Positions 1-8,366 of a stretch of DNA of 64,000 nt are shown here, piece by piece. Location: positions 4,885 through 68,884 of the forward strand of contig JBCBRH010000021.1 in assembly GCA_039819785.1 (NCBI GenBank), written 5' to 3'. Position 1 is the first letter of the stretch. Each line of letters starts with the position of its first letter. Source of the stretch: JBCBRD01 sp039819785. GTDB taxonomy: Bacteria > Pseudomonadota > Alphaproteobacteria > Rhizobiales > Hyphomicrobiaceae. The position numbers and the translations under genes are program-made. The notes below the pieces were generated by a model. That model was not told the DNA's origin. It saw nothing but the letters and a program-made list of their open reading frames with translations, and did no database searches.

Positions 1-2308
1 GCGTGGTTCTGGGCTGTGTCAGCGCTAGAGAAGGTCCAGGCGATTGGGTCTGTTGGCGCGGTTGGCGGGTGATGTCATAGGCCGAGTTGCTCAGCGGCGT
101 TCCGACAGGCCGTGCTGTAATGGCGGCGGTTGAGAAGGGAGCCGAAGTGGTCATTTCGGGTTGGCTTTGAAATTCGCCCGCCTTGCCGATTTGACCGATA
201 GGACTGCTATTCTGAGACCCGGTGCCTTTTTGAGAACCGCTGCCTTGGACTGCCGCGACGGACGATGCCGACCGACCAATCTCGCGTTGTGCTTCACGTT
301 CGTACGCCCCGGTCGATGACGCCGCCCGGGTCCGATTGTCGAGTGTTCGCGGGTGTGCCGGTGGTGGCAAAACAGGTGTTGCCACGGCGCGCTGGGCGAT
401 GCGGCGTGCGTCTGGCGATGTTGAGCCATCATCCGTGGCTGGCGCAAGTGCGGTCGATGTCATGACGAGGCGCAATCGGTCCTGATAGGTCACAGCCAAC
501 CCCGCAACAATAATGCCGATCGCTAGCCGGATGCCGAGGGCGCGCCATCCCGAGCCCAACGAGTTGGCGCGGGTCCGGATGAGCCGGTAGGGGCGGTGCG
601 AACGCGGACGCAGGGCTGGCAGGGCTGAAGACCCTTGCTGATTTGTGGCGCTGGATGCAGCCGGTTTCGACGCCTTGGCCGCCTTCACCGCTTTACCGGC
701 GCGCGGTGGCTTTTTGCTACCTTTTGAAGGTCTGGGTTCTGCGTCGGTGTTAGGAGTGCCGCCGAACCAGCTTTTGCGCGGTTTTGATCTTGACGCCTGG
801 TCGTCTGATCTATTTGCGCGATTATGGTCGCTGTCCTGGCGATCCTTCTCGCGGGCTACGCGCCGGTCAGGTTTTTCCGCTGCTGGTGTCGCCGGTGCAG
901 CGCTGGGCTGAGGGGGCTCTGGCTTTTTCTTAAATCCCTTGAACCCGAACACGGGTGGGCTGGTCAACTTGGCGGTCCCGACCGCGCGCGTTGGCGAAGG
1001 TGATTCCGCAGCTTTACGGCTCGCCGGGGTTGCTTCCGGTGGGCGGGACTTGAGGTCCAGATCATTGTCCAGACGATTGCGATTGGGACCCTGGTCTGCA
1101 TCCGCCGGTGGCGGGGTCAGCGGTTGGTCCAAATTTGCGCGCGGTGATTGCGGTGTCGCGAACGTCTTGAAGCCCTTCGGCTTTTGGTCGTGGCCCAGAG
1201 CTGCCGCGATTTCGGTGTCAGATGATTTGATGTTGTCGAGGTAGTCCAACAAACCACCTGGACGGCCAGGCTCATCGGGCCTGGGCGGAATGGCTGCAAG
1301 ATCTGGATGGTCTGCGTTGCCCCATGCAGCCTTTGGATTTGCTGCGGATGGTGCCTTCGATTTTGCGCCGCTCTTGAACCAGCCTCCGGGTTTTGAGGAA
1401 CCAGCTGCTGCGGATTTCTTGGCCGGTATCTCGTCGGGAGCCAGCAGTTCACCGCGCCATTCCGCGATCGACTGCGGGCGATCTTCGATTGAGAGGCTCA
1501 AGGCACGGTCAATGGCGCTCAGGAAGCGTTTTCGGTAGGCGCTCAGGGCGGCGTCTTTGGCCAACGGCTTATCGTCTTGGACGACGCGGGATGGTGCATC
1601 GGGGGGGCGGCGGCCGGCAATTGCGGTGTAGATTGTGGCTGCCAGCGCGTAGATGTCGGTCCACGGGCCTTGTTGGCGGCTTGTCTCCGCATATTGCTCG
1701 TAGGGCGAGTAGCCGGGTTTGACGAGGGCCGAAACCGTTTTTGAATGCCCCGCCATTTCCCCTCTGGCCGATCCGAAATCGATGAGGACGGGAGAGCCGT
1801 CGTTGCGGATGATGATGTTGTCGGGCGCGATGTCACGATGCAGAAAATCCGCTTCGTGGATGACGGCAAGGGCATCGAGGATCGGGGCCAGGATTGCATC
1901 GAGTTCTTTTTGGCGTGGGGCCCGCCCTAAGGATTTCAGCCAAGCCTTAAAGCTTTGGCCTTCCTCAAAGTGGAGCACCATATAGGCGGTGTTGTTGGCC
2001 TTAAAGTAGCGGTACACGCGCACGATGTTTGGGTGTGAAAACCGTGCGAGGATCTGTGCTTCCTCGATGAACCGGTCGAGACCCCATTGATAGTCGCCGG
2101 AGCTGTCTTGCGAGCGAGGGGCTGCATCGCTAACGCCGTCGCGTGCTGCAAAGTCGCTGGGGAAATATTCCTTGATCGTCACGGAGCGGGCAAGCGCGAT
2201 CTCGTCGGCGAGGTAGGTTATGCCAAACCCGCCCGCGCCGAGAACGCGCTCGACCCGATAGTCCTTTACGAGTTCGATGCCCGCAGGCAGGGCGATAAGG
2301 TTCGACAT
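1..2308 (-). CDS. Hanks-type Ser/Thr protein kinase, one TM segment, 3' end outside window (partial)
   Basis: Starting from ATG at 2308 and reading leftward, the frame stays open to the window edge, giving about 769 codons without a stop. The N-terminal 270 or so residues are a protein kinase. It has a glycine loop GAGGFGITYLA near residue 24, a TIKEYFP lysine motif, the catalytic loop HRDIAPDNI, the metal-binding DFGSARG and the activation segment GYSPYEQY. A long Pro/Ala/Lys-rich linker follows, then one hydrophobic segment (GIRLAIGIIVAGLAV, about residue 590) and a low-complexity tail that should lie outside the cytoplasm. It is divergent from two FHA proteins and a PP2C phosphatase, the usual phospho-Thr reader and eraser partners. 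Catalytic residues are intact. The C-terminal domain and any ligand-binding function lie outside the window. Confidence 0.88.
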   Translation of the reverse strand, partial: MSNLIALPAGIELVKDYRVERVLGAGGFGITYLADEIALARSVTIKEYFPSDFAARDGVSDAAPRSQDSSGDYQWGLDRFIEEAQILARFSHPNIVRVYRYFKANNTAYMVLHFEEGQSFKAWLKSLGRAPRQKELDAILAPILDALAVIHEADFLHRDIAPDNIIIRNDGSPVLIDFGSARGEMAGHSKTVSALVKPGYSPYEQYAETSRQQGPWTDIYALAATIYTAIAGRRPPDAPSRVVQDDKPLAKDAALSAYRKRFLSAIDRALSLSIEDRPQSIAEWRGELLAPDEIPAKKSAAAGSSKPGGWFKSGAKSKAPSAANPKAAWGNADHPDLAAIPPRPDEPGRPGGLLDYLDNIKSSDTEIAAALGHDQKPKGFKTFATPQSPRANLDQPLTPPPADADQGPNRNRLDNDLDLKSRPPEATPASRKAAESPSPTRAVGTAKLTSPPVFGFKGFKKKPEPPQPSAAPATPAAEKPDRRVAREKDRQDSDHNRANRSDDQASRSKPRKSWFGGTPNTDAEPRPSKGSKKPPRAGKAVKAAKASKPAASSATNQQGSSALPALRPRSHRPYRLIRTRANSLGSGWRALGIRLAIGIIVAGLAVTYQDRLRLVMTSTALAPATDDGSTSPDARRIAQRAVATPVLPPPAHPRTLDNRTRAASSTGAYEREAQREIGRSASSVAAVQGSGSQKGTGSQNSSPIGQIGKAGEFQSQPEMTTSAPFSTAAITARPVGTPLSNSAYDITRQPRQQTQSPGPSLALTQPRTT

Positions 2309-2400
2309 GTTCCCCGCTGGTCTCAAGATCCAGTATGCCGGCTGGTGGAAGTCGCATGCGGCCAACTTTTTTTGCTGCTTGCTTTCCGCTCAATTCATTC

Positions 2401-2412
2401 TGTGACGTCACA
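2401..2412. promoter_or_regulatory. Perfect 12-bp palindrome between the divergent kinase and FHA genes
   Basis: TGTGACGTCACA is perfectly self-complementary and lies about 95 bp upstream of the kinase start, within the 300-bp divergent promoter region (2309-2607). It contains TGTGA and TCACA half-sites separated by 2 bp rather than the 6 bp of a classical CRP site. A regulator site is therefore only inferred. Confidence 0.35.
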
Positions 2413-2607
2413 CACACCCGTGTTGTGGAGAAATTGCCGCATCATTGTGGCGTGAGCGGGGGCATGTTCACTTCAAGGCGATATCGCCTGATTCTGCAGC
2501 CGGGTGTGATCTAAATGGTGGCAAAGCGCATGACGTTTGTGGGCTACCGCCATGATGTCGCCTGGAAATCACCTTTCTGATCAAGGCGGGGATTGAGGCG
2601 GTGCAGT

Positions 2608-3483
2608 ATGACCATCTATGACAGCTTGTTAGACGTTGCCCGCGTGGGTGCTTTGCGGAGTGATGTCTCATCGCCCAATGATCCTGGTTGGGTTCAAGGT
2701 TTTTTTGATGCGGTGTCTGACGTTGACGGGGTGGCACTGCTGTTTCTTGTCGGGCTGGCGGTGCTGCTGATCATCCCATGCCTTGCCGTTGTTGGTTTTT
2801 TATACCGCAGCGCCAACCGGGCAGAGGCCGCTCCAGCCAGCGGTGACACTTCTGTTTCAAACCCAGGCGTTGCTCCGGTTAGCGCAACGGGCCTTTCGAA
2901 CAAGCCTGACGGGCCAGGGGGTGCGAACCCATCATCTCAGACTCTGATTTCACCACCGGTTGCCTCTCGTGACGATGTTGGACCAAGACGGCTGACGACG
3001 CAGGCCTTGCGGTCTCCGCCGCGATCCGGACGTGCACGCATTCTGGTGATGGACGATGGCTGTGCGGGATCGGGCAAAGGCTCAGACAGAAGCGCAGGCG
3101 GACCCGTAGATGCAGACGACGTTACGGGGCGGACTGCGCCGAACCCTGCTGGGTCGAAGCTTGAGGTGTCGACCGGTGGTGTGCGCGACGATAATGGCCG
3201 CTTGGGGGATGCCCAACCTGACGTTTATGTGTTCGCCAAGGGAGACATGTTGCGCATCGGGCGAGAAAGCGACAATGACATCGTTCTGCGATCCCAGACC
3301 GTGCATCGCTACCATGCCGTCGTCCGGCGGACGCGGGATGCGGGTTACGTGTTGATGGATTTGTCAGGTGCCGGTGGCAACGGCATTCAGCTCAATGGTG
3401 AGCGCATTCTTGATGCCCAATTGCGCAGCGGTGACAAAATCGTTTTGGGCATGGCCCAGTTGAAGTTTATCATCGATCGATGA
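2608..3483 (+). CDS. FHA-domain protein with N-terminal transmembrane segment
   Basis: 291 aa. The ATG at 2608 is chosen over the upstream TTG at 2593 because GAGGCGG sits 6 bp before it. One membrane helix lies around residues 40-65 (LFLVGLAVLLIIPCLAVVGF). A disordered Pro/Ser/Gly-rich region follows, then a C-terminal FHA domain from about residue 205 to the end. The phosphothreonine-binding face is mostly canonical: LRIGRESDNDIVL, then VHRYHAVV where Arg and His are kept and the usual Ser is His, then GNGIQLNGERI. It probably docks phosphorylated partners of the adjacent membrane-spanning kinase at the inner face of the membrane. The domain is certain; the signalling role is inferred from neighbours. 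Confidence 0.85.
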   Translation: MTIYDSLLDVARVGALRSDVSSPNDPGWVQGFFDAVSDVDGVALLFLVGLAVLLIIPCLAVVGFLYRSANRAEAAPASGDTSVSNPGVAPVSATGLSNKPDGPGGANPSSQTLISPPVASRDDVGPRRLTTQALRSPPRSGRARILVMDDGCAGSGKGSDRSAGGPVDADDVTGRTAPNPAGSKLEVSTGGVRDDNGRLGDAQPDVYVFAKGDMLRIGRESDNDIVLRSQTVHRYHAVVRRTRDAGYVLMDLSGAGGNGIQLNGERILDAQLRSGDKIVLGMAQLKFIIDR

Positions 3484-3767
3484 TGGGGCCTTGGCGCCTG
3501 TAAACAGTGCTGGGTGGAAAGATTTGGTAGGTTAATGCTCTTTTTTGCGCCGCGATTCACATGCAATCTCGACGCAATCGTCGCGAGACCACAGCTGCGT
3601 CGCGCGCAACGCCATGACATGCGGTCAGCAAAGAATTGGGCGGCTTTGTTCGCAAGGTGTCTGAGTTTGCTGGATATTTTCATTTGCCGGAGTTGGTGTT
3701 TGGCCTTCCGGCCATGCAATCTACAAGCTGGCAATCCAAAAGCGGGACTTTTTCGGAGGGATATCGA

Positions 3768-4625
3768 ATGACACAACGACGCGAGGCCTCGTCAACGGTT
3801 CACAAACCGGGCCTGCTTGGCTCCTTGAAAGATGCACTGGCGGCCGCCGGCCGCGCGGAAGCCGCTTCCGCTCCATCATCACCCGAAGCGGGCCTGTCTG
3901 CACCAGAGTCACTTCCACCGCCGATCCAACTGCCATCACCTGCAGCTGTGGCACATGCGGCTGATGCTCAACGGCAATCACAGGATGGACAACTGGGCGG
4001 CGCCGACCCAGCTGCCCGTGGCCGAAGTTTGAGTGCTGCGGATGCCGCACGTTCGGCGCGCGGTGAAACACTATCGGAGCCGGGATCATCTCATTCGGGG
4101 CAGGCAGCCGTTTCAGCCTCTGGTTTTGGGGGGCGGTCTGCTGCTGGCGACGTGGAGCCGCCGCCGACAACGCGCGTCGTGAAGGCGCCCGCTGCTCCAG
4201 GGGCGGCTCAAACCCAATTTGTCCGTGGGAAACAAAAGGTTGAGCGCGGCGGGTTGAAGACAGATCCGGTGGTTGGCTGGCTCGTCATTGTGGGTGGCCC
4301 GGGGATTGGCAACTACAGGCCGATCTTCGAGGGCAACAACACGATGGGCCGATCGTCCACGCAGCGCATTGCCTTGGATTTTGGAGACGATGCCATTTCA
4401 TCTGAGGAGCAGGCCTACCTACGCTATGACTCGTCGGATCGCTCGTTTCTCTTTGTTCCAAACCTTGCTAAGACAAACGTTGTTTCAGTGAACGACAAAC
4501 GACCAACAGGTGCGGTTGAACTCCGTCAAATGGATGTCATCGTAATTGGGCGGACGCAGCTGGTGTTCGTGCCGTTTTGCGGTTCTGAGTTCGACTGGTC
4601 GGAATTGGTCAACGCCAAGAGCTAA
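3768..4625 (+). CDS. FHA-like protein with degenerate phosphopeptide-binding residues
   Basis: 285 aa. The ATG at 3768 is preceded by GGAGGG 7 bp upstream, which is better than the unsupported extension to 3636. Residues 1-165 are low-complexity Ala/Pro/Ser-rich. The C-terminal part (about 170-280) has an FHA fold signature: NTMGRSSTQRIALDF, a beta-rich middle and VELRQMDVIVIGRTQLVFVP. The Ser-Arg-x-His motif of canonical FHA domains reads SSEEQA, so the Arg and His that contact phosphothreonine are Glu and Gln. Its stop overlaps the start of the PP2C gene (TAATG), implying translational coupling. It may be a kinase substrate or a phospho-independent scaffold. Confidence 0.75.
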   Translation: MTQRREASSTVHKPGLLGSLKDALAAAGRAEAASAPSSPEAGLSAPESLPPPIQLPSPAAVAHAADAQRQSQDGQLGGADPAARGRSLSAADAARSARGETLSEPGSSHSGQAAVSASGFGGRSAAGDVEPPPTTRVVKAPAAPGAAQTQFVRGKQKVERGGLKTDPVVGWLVIVGGPGIGNYRPIFEGNNTMGRSSTQRIALDFGDDAISSEEQAYLRYDSSDRSFLFVPNLAKTNVVSVNDKRPTGAVELRQMDVIVIGRTQLVFVPFCGSEFDWSELVNAKS

Positions 4626-5596
4626 TGCTGGATTTTGAATTTGCGACCTGTGCCACGCAAGGGGCCCGGGAGTATCAGGAAGACATGGCCCTTGCGCGGG
4701 CGGTGCGAACGGATGCGGCCGAACAACGGGCATCGGACGAGGATAGCGTAACCGTGCCCGGTGCACCGGTTGTGTCTGGTCAGGCGGTTGGTACGTTGTC
4801 AGAACACCAACCCAGGTTGCTGGCCGTTCTCGCCGATGGCATGGGCGGACATGCCGGTGGGGCCTTGGCCAGCCGGACTGTATGCGAGGTCTTTTTCGAA
4901 ACACTTGATGCGAGCTCCGGACCGCTGCGAGACCATTTGCACGGTGCACTTGTCGCTGCGAACACAGCGGTGGCCGAAAAGGTCGAATCGGACCCGGTTT
5001 TGTCGGGCATGGGCTCGACCGTGATCGGCGTTGCGTTTTCGGATCTTGGTGTGGATTGGGTCAGTGTCGGTGATAGCCCCTTGCTGCTCTATCGGCGTGG
5101 TGAGATCGCACTGCTCAACGAAGATCATTCGCTGGCCCCTGAACTGGATCGCATGGCTGAAGCGGGACTCATGTCTCAAGAGGAGGCGTTGCGGGACCCG
5201 CGTCGCCACATGCTTCGCTCAGCCGTGACAGGTGATGATCTGGAGTTGGTTGATCAGTCCCGCATGTCGTTGCAACTTGAAGCCGGTGACTATGTGGTTT
5301 TGGCGAGTGATGGCCTGCAAACTCTCGAAGCGTCGGAAATTGAACGGATCATCTCGGGGTATGGTGGAGATGGAGCTGCCGCTGTTGCCAATGCTCTCAT
5401 CCGTGCTGTCGAAGCCGTTCGTGATCCACATCAGGACAATGCCACAGTCGTTGTTGTCCGTGCGATGACAGGGCCAAAGGCTTCGGGCCGGAGTCCCGCG
5501 CGCGATGGCGCCATTGCCCCGGCTGTCTCCTCAGGTTCTGGCAATACCGCTGATCATGGCGACGCTGCAACTTTTGAAGCCGGCAACCGGTCTTGA
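4625..5596 (+). CDS. PP2C-family Ser/Thr protein phosphatase
   Basis: 323 aa, with its start codon overlapping the preceding FHA stop. PP2C/Stp metal-binding motifs are all present: AREYQEDMA near residue 15, DGMGGHAGG near 72, GDSPLLL near 149, ASDGLQT near 228 and QDNATVVVV near 269. These Asp residues bind the two Mn/Mg ions. About 30 residues are inserted between the first motif and the core, and a roughly 45-residue disordered tail follows. The protein is cytosolic, with no signal or TM segment. It should reverse phosphorylation by the divergent kinase. The family is very clear and the substrate is inferred from synteny. Confidence 0.92.
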   Translation: MLDFEFATCATQGAREYQEDMALARAVRTDAAEQRASDEDSVTVPGAPVVSGQAVGTLSEHQPRLLAVLADGMGGHAGGALASRTVCEVFFETLDASSGPLRDHLHGALVAANTAVAEKVESDPVLSGMGSTVIGVAFSDLGVDWVSVGDSPLLLYRRGEIALLNEDHSLAPELDRMAEAGLMSQEEALRDPRRHMLRSAVTGDDLELVDQSRMSLQLEAGDYVVLASDGLQTLEASEIERIISGYGGDGAAAVANALIRAVEAVRDPHQDNATVVVVRAMTGPKASGRSPARDGAIAPAVSSGSGNTADHGDAATFEAGNRS

Positions 5597-6606
5597 GCCG
5601 GCACATCCCATTTGCCAAGCAGCTTTATGATTTTGTCTTTGCTGACTTGCTGTTGGGGCGCGCTTCAGGACCTCGGCATCTGGCTGGTGCGATGTGGGTT
5701 TTCATCGCCATGTTTATGCTGGCGGGTCTCATCGCGCTTGGCCGCCATTTCTCCAAGTTGGGCTTCGACCCATTACAGATTTTATTCTTCCGCAATTTGT
5801 TTTGCGTCCTTTGGATGTTGCCGTTGCTCGTGTGGCGCGGGCGCTCTTTGTTCGTCACAGACCAATTCGGGCTTTACGGCCTAAGGGTCGGGCTCAGTTT
5901 CACGGCCATGTTGGGCATGTTCCACGCCGTTGCGTTGCTCCCCATCGGCGAAGTCACGGCCATCGGGTTTTTGTCCCCGTTGTTCGCGACGGTCTTTGCG
6001 GTTTTGCTCATCGGCGAAACCGTCGGTCCGCGCCGGTGGGCAGCGCTTATCGTCGGTTTTGGCGGCGCGATCGTGATGTTGCTTCCCACGTTATGGCTAA
6101 GTCCTGACGGTGACACGGGTGGCGATTTTTTTGGTGGCTTCGGTGCTGGCCAAGCATTTGCCTTGATGTCCGCGTTGGCGCTGGGCCTCATTGGGCCTTT
6201 GGTGAAAACGTTGACCAAAAAAGATGACCCAGACCGGGTTGTGTTCTTGACCAATGTGCTGCTAACGCCGCTCAGCCTTGTCCCCGCTGTGTTTGTGTGG
6301 CGCTGGCCTGAGTTGAGCCATCTGCCCTTGCTGCTGCTGATGGGTTTTTGTGCTGTTGTCGGCCATATGGCGCTGGTGCGCGGCTATGCGGCGACCGATG
6401 CGTCATTGGTGCAGGCGTACAAGTTTGTGCGTCTGCCGTTTGCGGTTGGGATCGGCTATCTCGCATTCGGCGAGACGATCGGGATGTATGCCTGGATCGG
6501 CGGTGGCATTGTATTTGCCGCGTCCGTTTATATCGCGCGCCGCGAGGCGAACGCCAGATCTCAGGGGCGGGTGGTTGGCGCAGATCGTGGTGCACATGCT
6601 CCATAG
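5593..6606 (+). CDS. EamA/DMT-family membrane transporter (drug/metabolite exporter type)
   Basis: 337 aa with about ten hydrophobic segments in two EamA-like halves. Visible elements include GLIALGRHFSKLGFDPLQIL, IGEVTAIGFLSPLFATVFAV and ASLVQAYKFVRLPFAVGIGY. The TTG start at 5593 overlaps the PP2C stop by 4 bp (TTGA). An internal ATG at 5692 would still leave most helices, so the exact start is uncertain. It is probably the last gene of the FHA-FHA-PP2C operon. The transported substrate cannot be predicted; this family exports amino acids, nucleobases and other metabolites. Confidence 0.8.
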   Translation: MSRHIPFAKQLYDFVFADLLLGRASGPRHLAGAMWVFIAMFMLAGLIALGRHFSKLGFDPLQILFFRNLFCVLWMLPLLVWRGRSLFVTDQFGLYGLRVGLSFTAMLGMFHAVALLPIGEVTAIGFLSPLFATVFAVLLIGETVGPRRWAALIVGFGGAIVMLLPTLWLSPDGDTGGDFFGGFGAGQAFALMSALALGLIGPLVKTLTKKDDPDRVVFLTNVLLTPLSLVPAVFVWRWPELSHLPLLLLMGFCAVVGHMALVRGYAATDASLVQAYKFVRLPFAVGIGYLAFGETIGMYAWIGGGIVFAASVYIARREANARSQGRVVGADRGAHAP

Positions 6607-6637
6607 GTTGAGAGAGGAGGTGCGGTGCGGCATCTGC

Positions 6638-6669
6638 AAAAAAAAGCCCTGGCTTGCGCCAAGGCTTTT
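6638..6669 (-). terminator. Rho-independent terminator, strongest in minus direction
   Basis: The stem AAAAGCC(C)TGGC / GCCA(A)GGCTTTT with loop TTGC is followed on the minus strand by a run of eight T (the A run at 6638-6645). On the plus strand only TTTT follows, so it may also weakly stop the transporter operon. A minus-direction terminator here implies a minus-strand transcript ending near 6640, although no clear gene lies immediately upstream of it on that strand. Confidence 0.7.
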
Positions 6670-7228
6670 GGAGTTCCCCGCTAATAGTTCGAAGTTTTAT
6701 TCTTCAGCACCGATATCCCCCGCCCTGGACCGTCTAGAACAATCCAATTCTTTCGTGATGTCGTTGCTCTTTGGTGGTTCTGGTCGTTCCAAAGTTCGCC
6801 CTCTTGGACGACCACAGTTCGAACTCTTCGGACAATCCTAAATCCGGGATCAGGTTGCAACCATCATGTTTGTATAACTGACATATTGAACGGGACTTAC
6901 GCCGTGCTCAGGGTCCGGTGAATAGACGTGTGCGCAAGTTTTAAAATTTGTTTGCAAAATCATTGATGGCGAAGCGTGTTGCTAGTGCCATGATTTTTCA
7001 AGATGAATAGGCCGTGTGCGTCTCGTCTGATAGGTCGGAACTGAGTTGCTGTCGTTTTTGTCAACAGGTCATGCACAACTTTGCCGGGGCTGTGCATGAC
7101 AGTGGTTGTGGTTCGGCTGCAACGGCGATCCGGATAAGACGTGCACGCGGTTTCTGGCGCACATTTTTGCTTGAACCGTAGACTGCACGGCAACCGGGGA
7201 GCGGCCCAGCCGCTGTCCATGCTTGGCG
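6670..7228. other. Gene-free stretch; possible small minus-strand transcript
   Basis: No convincing coding region is seen on either strand. On the minus strand it lies between the stop of the reductase gene at 7229 and the terminator at 6638-6669. It could therefore be a long 3' untranslated region or encode a small RNA. Short minus-strand reading frames ending near 6690-6740 have no recognisable family or ribosome-binding site. Confidence 0.4.
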
Positions 7229-8254
7229 TCACACAACGCTGGCCAGCTTTTCGTCTTCCGTTTTGACTTCCGGGAAAACCGGGTAGACGTTTTGGACGCG
7301 TCCCATCTGTTTGGTCAGTCCAAGGACGACATCAATCGTCGGTGTCGGCACGTCCACAAGGCGGCCAATTTCCTGGACGACGGTGAGAAGCGCATCCAGT
7401 TCCAGTTTGCGCCCCTTTTCGAGGTCTTGCAGCATGCTGGTCCGGTGGGCTCCCACGCGGGCCGCGCCATCGATACGTCTTTCGATGTCGACGCGGAAGT
7501 CTGCGCCGATCCGTCGGGCGATCACTTCGGCTTCTTCCATCATTTTGCGGGCGATGGGACGTGTGTCGGGGTCGGTTGCGATAATGTCGAGCGTGGCATG
7601 CGTCAGGGCAGAGATGGGGTTAAAACACAGGTTCCCCCATAGTTTCAGCCAGATGTCATTTCGGATTTCCGGATAGATTTTTGGCTCGAGGCCCGCTTTC
7701 TCGAATGCCTCTGCAAGACGTTTCAGGCGCGGTGTTTCTTTCCGTGTTGGTTCGCCCAATCCATAGCGGTTGCCATACGTGTGTTTGATAACGCCGGGTT
7801 CGACAATTTCCGCTGCCGGGTAGACCGTGCTCCCAATGACGCGTTCGGGACCAATCCCCTTCCACTGTCTGCCGCCAGGATCGACACTCTCCAACTGCAG
7901 GTTCGCGTACTTGCCTTCGACACCGTAAAAGTACCACCACGGTATACCGTTTTGCGCCGTAACGACGGTCGTATCCGGCCCCAGCAGTGGCTGAATGTGT
8001 TCAGATGCATCCCAGGCCTGATGCGATTTCACGGTCACGATCACGACGTCGTGCGGACCCAGATCGGATGGTTCTTGCGCGGCGGGCATGTGCGCGACTT
8101 TTTCTTCACCATCGATGATCAGCTTGAGGCCTTTTTCCTTGATGGCGGCCAGATGAGCTCCCCGCGCGATCAGCGAGACATCCAGGCCTGCCAATTTCAT
8201 CAGAACGCCGATGTGCGCACCGATTGCTCCCGCGCCATAGATGCAGATCTTCAT
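7229..8254 (-). CDS. Ketopantoate reductase (ApbA/PanE) family NAD(P)-dependent dehydrogenase
   Basis: 341 aa. The ATG at 8254 follows AAGGAAAC. The Rossmann motif IYGAGAIGAHIGVLMKLAG is at the N-terminus, VIVTVKSHQ is near residue 72, and the C-terminal signature DIWLKLWGNLCFNPISALTH carries the catalytic Lys. The family reduces 2-keto acids such as ketopantoate to 2-hydroxy acids, or works in reverse, in the cytosol. It is downstream of the SucC-like gene on the same strand, next to a carboxylate transporter and a ThDP lyase, not near panB or panC. An oxidoreductase acting on a 2-oxo/2-hydroxy acid of the local pathway therefore seems likelier than pantothenate synthesis. That role is inference. 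Confidence 0.82.
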   Translation of the reverse strand: MKICIYGAGAIGAHIGVLMKLAGLDVSLIARGAHLAAIKEKGLKLIIDGEEKVAHMPAAQEPSDLGPHDVVIVTVKSHQAWDASEHIQPLLGPDTTVVTAQNGIPWWYFYGVEGKYANLQLESVDPGGRQWKGIGPERVIGSTVYPAAEIVEPGVIKHTYGNRYGLGEPTRKETPRLKRLAEAFEKAGLEPKIYPEIRNDIWLKLWGNLCFNPISALTHATLDIIATDPDTRPIARKMMEEAEVIARRIGADFRVDIERRIDGAARVGAHRTSMLQDLEKGRKLELDALLTVVQEIGRLVDVPTPTIDVVLGLTKQMGRVQNVYPVFPEVKTEDEKLASVV

Positions 8255-8366
8255 TGGTGTGTTTCCTTTTTGCGTTTTGTTGTCGGTTGTTGTCTTGGTG
8301 GATTGCGAAGGGTGTTCGGCTTCCCCGGAGTTCGCGTCCTTTGCAGTATTATCTTTGTGCGACGGG

